NCBI RefSeq assembly: GCF_003289945.1
Contig: NZ_QMBP01000001.1
Coordinates: forward strand, 806,001-870,000
Source: Mesorhizobium hawassense
GTDB taxonomy: Bacteria; Pseudomonadota; Alphaproteobacteria; Rhizobiales; Rhizobiaceae
Direction of reading: 5' to 3'
Length of the DNA stretch: 64,000 nt
In this document: in pieces, positions 50,628 through 60,777 of the stretch
How the letters are laid out: each line of letters begins with the position of its first letter
How positions within the stretch are numbered: the stretch's first letter is position 1
Notes under the pieces: generated by a model
Database searches by the model: none
Told to the model about the DNA's origin: nothing
The model's input: only the letters and a program-made list of their open reading frames with translations
Program-made: the position numbers and the translations under genes

Positions 50628-53591
50628 ATGGCGAAGAAGAAAATCGAAACCGAGTTCCGGCTTAGCCCGACACTGGCGCTCCGCCCCCTCGATGCGGACC
50701 ACGCCCGGCGCGAGCTGTCGGAAATCGCCGACGCCGCCGAGGAAGAGGGGCTTGCCCGGCTCGCCGCCTTCCTGGCGGGCGAGGGGCCGCTGCAGGACCT
50801 CCTTGCGGCCGTCTTCGACCTCTCGCCTTTCCTGCGCGATGTGGCGCGCCGGCGGCCGGCAATTCTCGACACGCTGTTCGACCAGACGATCGAAGGTCGG
50901 CTCGGCGCCATCGGCGAGGCGATCGGCGGCGCTGCCAACGCGGACGACGCCTCGGAATCCGGGCTGATGATGGCGCTGCGGCAATGGAAGACAGAAGCGC
51001 ATTTCCTGATTGCGCTCGCCGATCTTTCGGGCGAGGCGGAGACGTCGGTGACGGTGCGCCGCCTCAGCGATCTTGCCGACGCCTGCACATCCGCCGCCGT
51101 CGATTTCCTGCTGCTTGACGCGCATCGACAGGGCAAGCTGAAGCTGCCGAAACCGGCGCAACCGGCGAAGGATTCAGGCTGGATCCTGCTCGGCATGGGC
51201 AAGCTCGGCGCGCATGAGCTGAACTTTTCCTCCGACATCGATCTCGTCGTCTTCTTCGAGCCGGAGGCACCAGCCGTCGTCGATCCGCTCGACGCGACCG
51301 AGCTGTTCTCCAGGCTTACGCGTCGTCTGGTGCGCATCCTGCAGGACCGCACCGAGCACGGCTATGTCTTCCGCACCGATCTCAGGCTCCGGCCTGACCC
51401 CGGCTCGACGCCGCTGGCGATCCCGGTCGAGGCGGCGCTTCGCTATTACGAGGGGCGCGGCCAGAACTGGGAGCGCGCGGCCATGATCAAGGCACGGCCG
51501 GTGGCCGGCGACCTTGCGGCGGGCGCGGCCTTCCTCAAGGAACTGCAGCCCTATGTCTGGCGCAAATATATGGACTATGCGGCAATCGCCGACGTCCATT
51601 CGATCAAGCGCCAGATCCATGCCCATAAGGGCCATGGCGAGATCGCGGTCAAAGGGCATAACGTCAAGCTCGGCCGCGGCGGCATCCGCGAGATCGAGTT
51701 CTTCGTCCAGACCCAGCAGTTGATCGCCGGCGGACGCTTCCCGGAGCTGCGCGGCCGCGAGACGGTGCCGATGCTGGGCGCGCTCGCCGCGCGCGGCTGG
51801 ATCACCGCCGACGCGCGCGATGCGCTCACGCGGCAATACTGGTTCCTGCGCCGCGTCGAGCACGCCGTCCAGATGGTGGCTGACGAGCAGACGCACATCC
51901 TGCCGGACAGCGACGAGGAGCTGAAACGCATCGCCCTGATGCTGAGCTTTGCCGGCGAGGCGGAATTCACCGAGGCCTTTCGCGCCTCGCTGCAGCAGGT
52001 CGAGCGCCACTATGCGGCATTGTTCGAAACGGCGCCCGAGCTTTCGGCCGGCGTCGGCAATCTGGTCTTTACCGGCGATGTCGACGATCCGGATACGCTG
52101 CAGACCCTGGATCGCCTGGGTTTCCAGCGCCCGAGCGACATCTGCCGCGTCATCCGCGGCTGGCATTTCGGCCGCTACCGTGTCACCCGGTCGGCGGAGG
52201 CTCGCGAGCGGCTGACCGAGCTCACCCCGGCGCTGCTCAAGGCCTTCGGCCAGACGCGGCGCGCCGACGAGGCGCTGATTCGCTTCGACGAGTTCCTCGC
52301 CGGCCTGCCGGCGGGCATCCAGCTTTTCTCGCTGCTGCAGTCGAACCAGGCGCTGCTCAAGCTGATGGCGACGATCATGGGCGCCGCACCCCGGCTGGCG
52401 GCCATCATCACGCGTCGCCCGCACGTCTTCGACGGCCTGCTCGATCCGGCACTGCTGACTGAGTTGCCGAACCGCGCCTATCTCTCGGCGCGGCTCGCCG
52501 CCTTCATCGAAGGCGACCGCGTCTATGAGGATGTGCTCGACCGCCTGCGTATTTTTGCCTCCGAGCAGAAATTCCTGATCGGCGTGCGCCTGCTTGCAGG
52601 TTCCATCGATCCTGCGCGGGCAGGGCGCGCCTTCTCCGATCTCGCCGACCTCACCATCGAGGCGGCGCTCGATGCGGTGATTGCCGAATTCGCGCTCCGT
52701 CACGGCAGGATCGCCGGCGGTAGGGTTGCGCTGCTCGGCATGGGCAAGCTCGGCAGCCGTGAGCTTACCGCGGGCTCCGATGTCGATCTCATCCTGCTCT
52801 ACGACCATGACGCAGATGCCGAAGACTCCGACGGCGAGAAGCCGCTGGCGCCTTCGCATTACTATACCCGCATGACGCAGCGCCTGATCGCTGCCGTCTC
52901 GGCGCCGACGGCCGAAGGTGTGCTCTACGAGCTGGACTTGCGCCTGCGTCCTTCAGGCAACAAGGGGCCGGTCGCCACCCACATCGACGCGTTCAAGAAG
53001 TATCAGCGCCAGGATGCCTGGACCTGGGAGCATATGGCGCTGGCACGGGCCCGCGCCATCGGTGGCGACAAGGAACTCTGCACCGAGCTCGACGATGAGG
53101 TGGCTGGGGTGCTGGCGCAGCCGCGCGATGCCGCCAAGGTGAAGGCCGAGGCCTCGGACATGCGGGCGCTGATCGAGAAGGAGAAGCCGCCGCGCGACCT
53201 CTGGGACATCAAGCTGATCCCCGGCGGCCTGATCGACCTCGAATTCATCGCCCAGGTCGCGACCATCACCGGCAATGTCGAGCCTGGTCGCCGGGTGACG
53301 GCGACGGCCGACATTCTGGCGCGGCTGGCCCCCGGTTTCGCGGACGGAGATATCCGCGAAGAACTCGGCGAAGCCTACCGTCTTTATCTGGCGCTGACCC
53401 AGATGATCAGGCTCTGCCTCACCGGCGAGTTCCATCGCGACGATGTCCCTCCGGGGCTCTCGGACCTGCTTCTGGCGGTCACCGACCTGCCGGATTTCGC
53501 CGTGCTGGAGGCACATCTCAGGGAGACGTCGCGGAAGGTGAGGAGGGATTTCGATCACCTGCTTCGCGCGGGGGCGGCCTCGCGAAAGTAG
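50628..53591 (+). CDS. glnE: Bifunctional glutamine synthetase adenylyltransferase/deadenylylase
   Basis: 987 residues, normal. Two nucleotidyltransferase modules: the N-terminal removal domain with GMGKLGAHELNFSSDIDLVVFF (~187-208) and the C-terminal adenylylating domain with GMGKLGSRELTAGSDVDLILLY (~703-724); each carries the G-S/S-S-D-x-D metal motif. Controls glutamine synthetase activity through AMP attachment in response to PII state. Converges on pleC. Confidence 0.94.
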   Translation: MAKKKIETEFRLSPTLALRPLDADHARRELSEIADAAEEEGLARLAAFLAGEGPLQDLLAAVFDLSPFLRDVARRRPAILDTLFDQTIEGRLGAIGEAIGGAANADDASESGLMMALRQWKTEAHFLIALADLSGEAETSVTVRRLSDLADACTSAAVDFLLLDAHRQGKLKLPKPAQPAKDSGWILLGMGKLGAHELNFSSDIDLVVFFEPEAPAVVDPLDATELFSRLTRRLVRILQDRTEHGYVFRTDLRLRPDPGSTPLAIPVEAALRYYEGRGQNWERAAMIKARPVAGDLAAGAAFLKELQPYVWRKYMDYAAIADVHSIKRQIHAHKGHGEIAVKGHNVKLGRGGIREIEFFVQTQQLIAGGRFPELRGRETVPMLGALAARGWITADARDALTRQYWFLRRVEHAVQMVADEQTHILPDSDEELKRIALMLSFAGEAEFTEAFRASLQQVERHYAALFETAPELSAGVGNLVFTGDVDDPDTLQTLDRLGFQRPSDICRVIRGWHFGRYRVTRSAEARERLTELTPALLKAFGQTRRADEALIRFDEFLAGLPAGIQLFSLLQSNQALLKLMATIMGAAPRLAAIITRRPHVFDGLLDPALLTELPNRAYLSARLAAFIEGDRVYEDVLDRLRIFASEQKFLIGVRLLAGSIDPARAGRAFSDLADLTIEAALDAVIAEFALRHGRIAGGRVALLGMGKLGSRELTAGSDVDLILLYDHDADAEDSDGEKPLAPSHYYTRMTQRLIAAVSAPTAEGVLYELDLRLRPSGNKGPVATHIDAFKKYQRQDAWTWEHMALARARAIGGDKELCTELDDEVAGVLAQPRDAAKVKAEASDMRALIEKEKPPRDLWDIKLIPGGLIDLEFIAQVATITGNVEPGRRVTATADILARLAPGFADGDIREELGEAYRLYLALTQMIRLCLTGEFHRDDVPPGLSDLLLAVTDLPDFAVLEAHLRETSRKVRRDFDHLLRAGAASRK

Positions 53592-53606
53592 CGGACGTTG
53601 ATGCCG

Positions 53607-55928
53607 TCAGGCAGCCGCCTTCACCGTCGGCGGCGCCTTCTTCAGCGGGATTCGCACCGACACGATGGTGCCGGCCCCTTCGGTCGAGCGGATCTTCAGC
53701 GCGCCGCCCTGCAACTCGGCCAGCGAGCGCGAGATGGCGAGCCCGAGGCCCGAGCCGGTGTGGTTCTTCGAGAACTGGTTCTGCACCTGCTCGAACGGCC
53801 GGCCGAGTTTGCTCAGCGCCTGCTTGGGGATGCCGCAGCCATTGTCCTCGATGGTGAGCAGCAGCGCGCCCGACGTGTTGCGCGCCCTGACCGTGATCTT
53901 GCCGCCCTGTCCCGTGAACTTCACTGCGTTGGAGAGCAGGTTGATGGCGATCTGCTTGATGGCGCGGCGGTCGGCGTAGAGCCGCATCGTATCGGCGATG
54001 CGTGTCTCGACATTGATCGACTTTTCCGCCGCCTGCAGCGAGATGACCCGCACCGTCTCCTTGATCAGCGGGCAAAGATCGATCTCCTCGCGGTCGAGCG
54101 AGAACTGGCCGGCTTCGATCTTCGACATGTCGAGGATGTCGTTGATGACGCCGAGCAGGTACTTGCCGCTGCCGTTGATGTCGGTTGCGTATTCCTCGTA
54201 GCGCTCGGAGCCGAGCGGCCCGAACAGGCCCCGCTGCATCAGTTCGGAGAAGCCGATGATGGCGTTGAGCGGTGTGCGCAATTCATGCGACATGTTGGCG
54301 AGGAACTCCGACTTGGCCCGATTGGCCGCCTCGGCGCGCTCGGTTTCCTTCATGTATTTGCGGTTGAGCTCGACCAGCTCGCTGGCGCGTTCCTCCTCGG
54401 CTCGCCGCGCGAGGCTGAGATCGTGGATCGTCGCCATCAGCCGGCGCTCGCTGTCGACCAGCTTTTCCTGGTGCAGCTTGATCTGGGTGATGTCGGAGCC
54501 GACCGAGACGATGCCGCCGTCGCGGGTCCGGAGCTCGTTGACCTGCAGCCAACGGCCGTCGGCAAGCTGGCGCTCGAGGGTGACGCCGCCATGCGGCCCG
54601 TTGGCGTTGGCAAGCCTGCGCTCGGAGGCGAAGGCCAGCATCCGCTCTTCCAGCGTATCGCGAACGACGCCCGGCATGACATCGCGGTCCGACAGTCCGT
54701 TGTCCTTCTGGAACTTCGAATTGCACATGATCAGCCGCTCAGTGGCATCCCACAGCACGAAGGATTCGTTGATGTTCTCGATCGCGGTCCTGAGCCGCAT
54801 GTCGGCCGCTTCCGAACGCAGCGCCAGATGCCGCTGCTCGGTGACGTCGACCGCGATGCCGATCAACTGGATTTCGGGTGCTTCCGGGTCGATCACCTGG
54901 GCTCGAGCCCGCATCCACACATATTGCCCGTCGGCGTGGCGCATGCGGAACACCTGGTCGATATGGTCGATCTCGCGTTCGACGATGCGGTTGGCGAGCT
55001 CGAACAGGTCGCCGTCGTCGGGGTGGATTATCTCGTCGACCTCGCCGAAGGAGAGCATTGAATCGCAGGGCTCGTAGCCCAGCATGTCGTACATCGAGCG
55101 CGACCAGTACATCTTGCCGCGCACCATGTCCCAGTCCCACAGGCCGCAGCGGCCGCGCACTAGCGCCATGTCGATGCGCTGATGCGCCTCGAGATAGATG
55201 CGATCCGCCGCCTGGGCGCGCGCCGCCTGGCCGAAATAGGCGTAGAGGATGACGATCAGCACGCCCGCCGTCAGCACGAACAGCGTCACGTTGAGCGACA
55301 TCGACTTGCGCCAGCCGTCGAACACCGCTTCCTGCGGCACCAGCACGGCAGCGGCATGCTTGCGGTCGCCCGTGAGGCTGACGGCCGCGAACCAGTCCTG
55401 TCCGGCGATGCTGACATCCATCACGCCGGCGCGGTCGCCGAACATGAACAGCGGTTGGCCGCCGAGCACGAGACTGTCGAGCGTTCGGCCCTGCCAGCCC
55501 GTCGACAGCGGCGAGACGGCGATGACCTTGAAGGCGTCGTCGGTGATGGCCAGCACATGGGCACGGCTCATGGCGCCCTGGCGACTGGTGCTTTCCAGCA
55601 GGCTTATGGCATTGGCGCCGGCCGCATTCGGGTCCGCGGTGATCGCCTGCGCCATCTGGCCGGCGGCCAGCGCCAGCACGGCCTTGGAGTCGCGCTCGAT
55701 CTCGTCATGCTCGTTCATCAGCGACAGGAAGCGCAGCGCCGCGATGACGACGAGGAAAATCACGATCAGCGCCGGGATCGACCGGCGCAGCAGCGGCTCG
55801 GCGGCCAACAGCCGCTGATAAGTGGGTTCGGCGATCAGGCGCGTGTTGCCGGCAAGTCCATCGCTCCTTGCCTTGCGACGCGCAAAAGCCTTCCCTCCGG
55901 GCGCGCCCCACGCGTCCGCCTTGGCCAT
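53607..55928 (-). CDS. pleC: PleC-like membrane histidine kinase/phosphatase
   Basis: 773 residues from ATG 55928 (MAKADAWGAPGGKA). Two membrane segments (~50-70 and ~205-225) with a periplasmic domain between, PAS domains (~260-380; ~390-510), coiled linker, HisKA with ANMSHELRTPLNAIIGFSELMQRGLFGPLG (given in parts; His ~554) and HATPase_c (NLLSNAVKFT, DNGCGIP, GSGLGLAISRSL). The gene order glnE-pleC is as I recall in S. meliloti. PleC dephosphorylates DivK at one pole, opposing DivJ. Confidence 0.85.
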   Translation of the reverse strand: MAKADAWGAPGGKAFARRKARSDGLAGNTRLIAEPTYQRLLAAEPLLRRSIPALIVIFLVVIAALRFLSLMNEHDEIERDSKAVLALAAGQMAQAITADPNAAGANAISLLESTSRQGAMSRAHVLAITDDAFKVIAVSPLSTGWQGRTLDSLVLGGQPLFMFGDRAGVMDVSIAGQDWFAAVSLTGDRKHAAAVLVPQEAVFDGWRKSMSLNVTLFVLTAGVLIVILYAYFGQAARAQAADRIYLEAHQRIDMALVRGRCGLWDWDMVRGKMYWSRSMYDMLGYEPCDSMLSFGEVDEIIHPDDGDLFELANRIVEREIDHIDQVFRMRHADGQYVWMRARAQVIDPEAPEIQLIGIAVDVTEQRHLALRSEAADMRLRTAIENINESFVLWDATERLIMCNSKFQKDNGLSDRDVMPGVVRDTLEERMLAFASERRLANANGPHGGVTLERQLADGRWLQVNELRTRDGGIVSVGSDITQIKLHQEKLVDSERRLMATIHDLSLARRAEEERASELVELNRKYMKETERAEAANRAKSEFLANMSHELRTPLNAIIGFSELMQRGLFGPLGSERYEEYATDINGSGKYLLGVINDILDMSKIEAGQFSLDREEIDLCPLIKETVRVISLQAAEKSINVETRIADTMRLYADRRAIKQIAINLLSNAVKFTGQGGKITVRARNTSGALLLTIEDNGCGIPKQALSKLGRPFEQVQNQFSKNHTGSGLGLAISRSLAELQGGALKIRSTEGAGTIVSVRIPLKKAPPTVKAAA

Positions 55929-56071
55929 AAATGGCACTCCCCGATCTGCCGTATACTGGATGATCCGGATACGCCGCACGCCCGAATCGCCATTAAAGAA
56001 TCAAAGGTGATTCGCCTTGTCCAGAGGCGCGGGCGAAAAAGATTAAAAGTTGATTGAAATTTGTCTTTTTC

Positions 56072-56297
56072 CCTTCTCCCCCTGTGGGGTGAGAAGCGGT
56101 CCGCGTTAGCGGACGAAAAGCCAATTGCTTGGCTTTTCGAGCTTCGAACGCCCTGAGCCTGCGAAGGGCCGGGCGGCGTCGCCGAAGGCGACGGATGAGG
56201 GGTGTTCCAGGGAAAGCCAACGTCTCATTCCTTCCAGCACCCCTCAACCGTCCCGGCGCTGCGCGCCGATCCACCTTCTCCCACACGGGGAGAAGGA
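56072..56297. repeat. Composite palindromic repeat between pleC and pepN
   Basis: Ends CCTTCTCCCCCTGTGGGG and CTTCTCCCACACGGGGAGAAG, each itself a hairpin; between them are GGTCCGC-GTTA-GCGGAC, GAAAAGCCAATTG/CTTGGCTTTTC and CGTCGCC-GAA-GGCGACG. A mosaic of hairpins, not coding. The 375-base gap 55929-56303 is otherwise AT-rich near pleC (56020-56070). Confidence 0.75.
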
Positions 56298-56303
56298 AGA
56301 GTG

Positions 56304-58949
56304 CTACGCCAGCGTCCGCTCCACGATATCGCGCAGATCGGCCGACAGGTTCTCGGCCTTCGCCATGTCGAGCAGCGCCTGCTTGGCCTTGGCCTGGCGT
56401 CCAGGCTCCAGCGCGCGCCAGGACCTGAGCGCCGTCGCCAGCCTTGCCGCCACTTGCGGGTTACGCTTCTCGACCTCCAGCACCGTCTCGGCGAAGAGGC
56501 GATAACCTTCGCCGTCGGGGCGATGGAAGCCGGTCTGGTTGGCGCTGGAGAAGGTGCCGATCAGCGAGCGCACCCGGTTCGGATTGGCGATCGAAAAGGC
56601 AGGATGCCGCATGAGCGCACGCACTTTCTCGAGGGTCTTCGCGCCCGGCACGCCGGCCTGGATCTGGAACCATTTGTCGAGCACCAGCGCGTCGCCGCGA
56701 TAGCGGGCCTCGAATGCGGCGAGCGCCTGTTCGGCCTCGGCCGTACCTGAATGGCGATGCGCCAGCACCGTGAGCGCCCCGGCGCGATCGGTCATGTTGG
56801 TGGCGGCGTTGAAGTGCCTCGCGGCCAGCGTCGCGCCGCCCGGCAGCAGCGCAAGGTAGTCGAGCAAGGTGTTGCGCAGCGCCCTGCGTCCGGCGCTCGC
56901 CGCGTCCGGGCTGAACGGGCCGTTGTCGGCAAGGTCTTCGTAGAGCGCCAGGAAGGCCTCGTGGTTTGCCTCGGCGATCGTCCGCGCCAGCGCCTCGCGC
57001 GCGGCGAAGATGGCGTCGGGATCGATGCCCTTGCCGATGTCGCGGGCAATGTCGGCTTCGCCGGGCAGCGCCAGCGCCAGCGCTCGGTAGGCCGGCTCCA
57101 GCATCCCGTCGCCGGCGATCCTGCCGGCGAGCTCGGCGAGCTTTGTCACAAAGACCGGTTGCTTGCCGCCGAGCACCTGGCGGAAGGCCGCGATCAGCGC
57201 GTCGGTCAAAAGCGTGTTGAAGGCCTGCCAGCGCGAGAAGGCGTCGCTGTCATGCGCCGCGAGGAAGAACTGGTCTTCCGGTTTCTGCTGAACCGAAAGC
57301 GTGATCGGCGCCGAGAAGCCGCGGTTGAGCGACACCGAGGGCCGTTCCGAAACGCCCGTAAAGCGCACCGTATGCCGGCGCTTGCGGATATGGATGACGC
57401 CGTCATCCACCGTTGCGCCCTCGACGGCCGTCCAGGTGACCGGCTTGCCGCCGGCGCCGACCAGGCCGAAGGCCAGGGGAATATGCATCAGCCGCTTGCG
57501 GCTTTCCGACGGCGTCGCCGGCACCGACTGCTCGATCTCCAGCGTGAACTCCTTGGCCGCCGCATTATGCGCCGAGCTCACCGTCAGGTTCGGCGTGCCG
57601 GCCTGGTGATACCAGAGCGCGAATTGCGCCAGGTCGCGCCCCGACACGTCTTCGAACACTTTGAGAAAATCCTCGATCGTCGCGGCTTCGCCGTCATGTC
57701 GCTCGAAATAGAGATCCATGCCGGCACGGAAGGTTTCCGGCCCGAGAATGGTGCGGATCATGCGCACCACTTCCGAGCCCTTCTCGTAGACCGTGGCCGT
57801 GTAGAAGTTGTTGATCTCGCGGTAGCGGCGCGGTCGCACGGGGTGCGCCAGCGGCCCCTGGTCCTCCGGGAACTGATGCGCGCGTAGCGTGCGCACTTCG
57901 GCGATGCGCTTCACCGCGCGAGAACGCTGGTCGGCGGAGAATTCGTGGTCGCGGTAAACCGTCAGCCCTTCCTTCAGGCAGAGCTGGAACCAGTCGCGGC
58001 AAGTGATTCTGTTGCCAGTCCAATTGTGGAAATATTCATGCGCGATGATCGCCTCGATATTGGCGAAGTCGGCATCCGTCGCGGTCTCTTCGTCGGCCAG
58101 CACATATTTGTCGTTGAAGACGTTGAGGCCCTTGTTCTCCATTGCCCCCATGTTGAAGTCCGACACGGCGACGATGTTGAAGACGTCGAGATCGTATTCG
58201 CGGCCGAAGGCTTCCTCGTCCCATTTCATCGAGCGTTTCAGCGCGTCCATCGCATAGCCGGCAAGCCGCTCCTTGCCCGGCTCGACATAGATGCCGAGCT
58301 CGACCTCGCGGCCGGACATTGTGCTGAAGCTGTCCGTCACCTTGCCCAGCGCGCCCGCCACCAGCGCGAAGAGGTAGGAGGGTTTGGGGAAGGGGTCGTG
58401 CCAGACCGCATAGTGCCGGCCGTTGGCGAGCGCGCCGCGTTCGACGGGATTGCCGTTGGAAAGCAGCAGCGGCGCCTCGTTGTGCGAGGCCTCGATGCGC
58501 ACCGTGTAGACCGACAGGATGTCGGGCCGGTCGAGGAAATAGGTGATGCGGCGAAAGCCCTCGGCCTCGCATTGCGTGCAATAGACGTTGCTGGAGCGAT
58601 AGAGGCCCATCAGCGCCTCGTTGCGCGACGGCGCGATCTCCGTCTCCAGGCGAAGTTCGAAGCTCTGTGCCGCCGGCGGCTTCAGGATCGTCAGCCGGTC
58701 CTGCGTCGCCTCATAGTCGCCGGCCGGGAGCGCACGCCCATCGATGGCAACGCCGAGCAGCGTCAGCCCGTCGCCGTCGAGCACCAGCGGCGCCGCGGCG
58801 GCGACACCCTCGCGCCGCTCGATGGTGAGCAGCGCGGTGACATGGGTCGCGTCCGGCGACAGGCGGAAGTCCAGGCTGGTCGCCGGGATGAGATAGTCAC
58901 TGGGGCGATAGTCTTCGAGCTTGAAGACATGGCCGGTATCTGTGCGCAT
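56304..58949 (-). CDS. pepN: Aminopeptidase N (M1 family)
   Basis: 881 residues from ATG 58949 (MRTDTGHVFKLEDYRPSDYL); the longer frame to 59333 crosses the divergent promoter. GAMEN substrate motif, zinc site HEYFHNW with downstream Glu in LKEGLTVY, and the Tyr in YEKGSEV. C-terminal helical domain is complete. Broad-specificity peptide processing in the cytosol. Divergent from the DMT transporter. Confidence 0.94.
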   Translation of the reverse strand: MRTDTGHVFKLEDYRPSDYLIPATSLDFRLSPDATHVTALLTIERREGVAAAAPLVLDGDGLTLLGVAIDGRALPAGDYEATQDRLTILKPPAAQSFELRLETEIAPSRNEALMGLYRSSNVYCTQCEAEGFRRITYFLDRPDILSVYTVRIEASHNEAPLLLSNGNPVERGALANGRHYAVWHDPFPKPSYLFALVAGALGKVTDSFSTMSGREVELGIYVEPGKERLAGYAMDALKRSMKWDEEAFGREYDLDVFNIVAVSDFNMGAMENKGLNVFNDKYVLADEETATDADFANIEAIIAHEYFHNWTGNRITCRDWFQLCLKEGLTVYRDHEFSADQRSRAVKRIAEVRTLRAHQFPEDQGPLAHPVRPRRYREINNFYTATVYEKGSEVVRMIRTILGPETFRAGMDLYFERHDGEAATIEDFLKVFEDVSGRDLAQFALWYHQAGTPNLTVSSAHNAAAKEFTLEIEQSVPATPSESRKRLMHIPLAFGLVGAGGKPVTWTAVEGATVDDGVIHIRKRRHTVRFTGVSERPSVSLNRGFSAPITLSVQQKPEDQFFLAAHDSDAFSRWQAFNTLLTDALIAAFRQVLGGKQPVFVTKLAELAGRIAGDGMLEPAYRALALALPGEADIARDIGKGIDPDAIFAAREALARTIAEANHEAFLALYEDLADNGPFSPDAASAGRRALRNTLLDYLALLPGGATLAARHFNAATNMTDRAGALTVLAHRHSGTAEAEQALAAFEARYRGDALVLDKWFQIQAGVPGAKTLEKVRALMRHPAFSIANPNRVRSLIGTFSSANQTGFHRPDGEGYRLFAETVLEVEKRNPQVAARLATALRSWRALEPGRQAKAKQALLDMAKAENLSADLRDIVERTLA

Positions 58950-59102
58950 TCCTTGGGCTTTTCCTGTCGATTTCGGGCGGCCAGCGGGCTCGCTGGTCCA
59001 AGAATTTTGAGGTGCGCGCTCTTTACACGAAAGAGCCACTCGACAAAACTGCGCAAAGGCCTCATTTGCGGCTTCGTTTTCCGACCATCGACACGAGGCA
59101 AG

Positions 59103-60050
59103 ATGACCGTCGATCATGCCGTCGGCCACAGCACGCTGCGCGGCATTACGCTGAAGATCGTCTCGGTGACGGTCTTTGTTGGCATGCAGACCTGCATCAA
59201 GGCGGCTGGCGACGTGCCCGCCGGACAGATCGTCTTCTTCCGGTCCTTCTTCGCCATCTTCCCGATCATCGCCTTCCTGGCCTTCAAGGGAGAGCTCGCC
59301 ACCGCATTCACGACCAAGCGGCCGTTCAACCACATCGCGCGCGGCCTTGTCGGCGTCGGCGCCATGGGACTTGGCTTCTTCGCGCTGACCAGGCTGCCGT
59401 TGCCGGAGGCGATCACGCTGAACTACGCCCAGCCGCTGCTGGTGGTGGTGTTCTCCTCGGTCTTTCTCGGCGAAACGATTCGCGTCTACCGCTGGAGCGC
59501 GGTCGCGGTCGGCCTGATCGGCGTGCTGATCATCTCCTGGCCGGAACTGACGCTACTCAATTCCGACGCGGCGCTCGACGACCAGGAGGTGCTTGGCGTC
59601 ATGGCGGCTTTGATCGCCGCGGCGATCTCGGCCGTTGCGATGCTACTCGTTCGCAACCTCGTGCAGACCGAGAAGACGGCCACCATCGTGCTGTGGTTCT
59701 CCTCGACGGCTTCAGTGCTGTCGCTCTTGACGCTGCCCTTCGGCTGGCAGGCGCTGACGCCGATGCAGGCGGCGCTGCTTGTTTTCGCCGGCTGCTGCGG
59801 CGGGCTCGGCCAGATCCTGATGACGGCGGCCTATCGCCATGCCGAGGCTTCGGTGGTGGCGCCGTTCGAATACACCTCGATGATCCTCGGCGTCGTCGTC
59901 GGCTTTTTCGTCTTCGGCGACGTGACCTCGCTCAACACGCTGATCGGCGGCGTCATCGTGGTCGCCGCCGGCATCTTCATCATCTGGCGCGAGCGGCAGC
60001 TGGGCCTGGAGCGCACCCGCACCAGGACGGCGACGCCACCGCAGGGGTGA
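59103..60050 (+). CDS. DMT-family (EamA) transporter
   Basis: 315 residues from ATG 59103. Ten predicted membrane segments in two EamA repeats (each starting GIT/GVMAALIAA-type helices; ALTRLPLPEAITLNYAQPLLVVVFSSVFLGE). Exporter of metabolites or amino-acid related compounds; substrate unknown. The unusually long upstream open frame is antisense to pepN and not used. Stops directly against the GST gene stop on the other strand. Confidence 0.88.
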   Translation: MTVDHAVGHSTLRGITLKIVSVTVFVGMQTCIKAAGDVPAGQIVFFRSFFAIFPIIAFLAFKGELATAFTTKRPFNHIARGLVGVGAMGLGFFALTRLPLPEAITLNYAQPLLVVVFSSVFLGETIRVYRWSAVAVGLIGVLIISWPELTLLNSDAALDDQEVLGVMAALIAAAISAVAMLLVRNLVQTEKTATIVLWFSSTASVLSLLTLPFGWQALTPMQAALLVFAGCCGGLGQILMTAAYRHAEASVVAPFEYTSMILGVVVGFFVFGDVTSLNTLIGGVIVVAAGIFIIWRERQLGLERTRTRTATPPQG

Positions 60051-60695
60051 TCAGGCCGGCGCCTGCCCATGTGGGAAATCAGGTTGCGCCTCTGGCCGCG
60101 ACAGGCGGAAGGCGTCCAGTCGGCTGCAGCGCTGCTCGATGGACCCGAGCAGCGGATAGGATGAAAGATCACAGCCCAAGCGGCGGGCGTTGCCCATTTG
60201 CGGAACAAGGTGCAGATCGACCCATCCCGGTTCATCGCCAAAGCAGAACGGCCAGTTGACGACACGGCGTCTAAGCGTTTCCTCCAGGGCCGCAAAGCCA
60301 AGGCCCAGCCAGTGCTGGACCCAGCGATCGATGCCGGTCTGGTCGACGGCAAGATCGGCCTCCAGGAAACGTCGAACACGTTGCACCGTGATGGCGTGCA
60401 TTTCCGACGTGATGTGCGCCGCGAAGGCGCGGGCCTCCGCGCGTATGATCGTGTCGGACGGCAGCAGGCTCGGTTCGGGATAAACCTCCTCGAGATATTC
60501 GAGGATGGCGGGTGACTGGGCGACGATCCTGCCCCCGACGTCGAGCGCCGGCAACAGTCCTTGTGGATTGAGGGCTTTGTAATCTCCGGGGGCCAGGGAA
60601 CTCACCGGCACATAGTCGAACTGCAGCCCCTTCAGGCGAAGCGCAATGCGGACTCGCTCACCGGCCGAATTCTGCCAACGGGACAACAGGCGCAT
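60051..60695 (-). CDS. Zeta-like glutathione S-transferase (maleylacetoacetate isomerase family)
   Basis: 214 residues. Thioredoxin-fold N-terminal half (RVRIALRLKGLQFDYVPV; ALNPQGLLPALDVGGRIVAQSPAILEYLEEVYPEPSLLP) with the E-S/Q-S-x-A-I motif present as AQSPAI, and helical C-terminal half with GDEPGWVDLHLVPQ. The zeta-class catalytic S-S-C segment is N-S-A-G here, so only one Ser of that motif remains. Isomerase activity on maleylacetoacetate is therefore doubtful. Confidence 0.75.
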   Translation of the reverse strand: MRLLSRWQNSAGERVRIALRLKGLQFDYVPVSSLAPGDYKALNPQGLLPALDVGGRIVAQSPAILEYLEEVYPEPSLLPSDTIIRAEARAFAAHITSEMHAITVQRVRRFLEADLAVDQTGIDRWVQHWLGLGFAALEETLRRRVVNWPFCFGDEPGWVDLHLVPQMGNARRLGCDLSSYPLLGSIEQRCSRLDAFRLSRPEAQPDFPHGQAPA

Positions 60696-60777
60696 CGGGC
60701 ATCTCCGACGGATGGATTATGGTGCCAGCCCGCGGCTGCCGGGCCGGAAGGACGTCTGCAACGGACAATCGTTCATC

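Noticed and set aside
56041..56057. CtrA-like TTAA-N7-TTGA near the pleC promoter
   Set aside because: Second half deviates from TTAA and AT-rich DNA here makes chance hits likely.
57945..59102. Long plus-strand open frame continuous with the DMT transporter
   Set aside because: Antisense to pepN, which has clear M1 motifs; the transporter begins naturally at ATG 59103.
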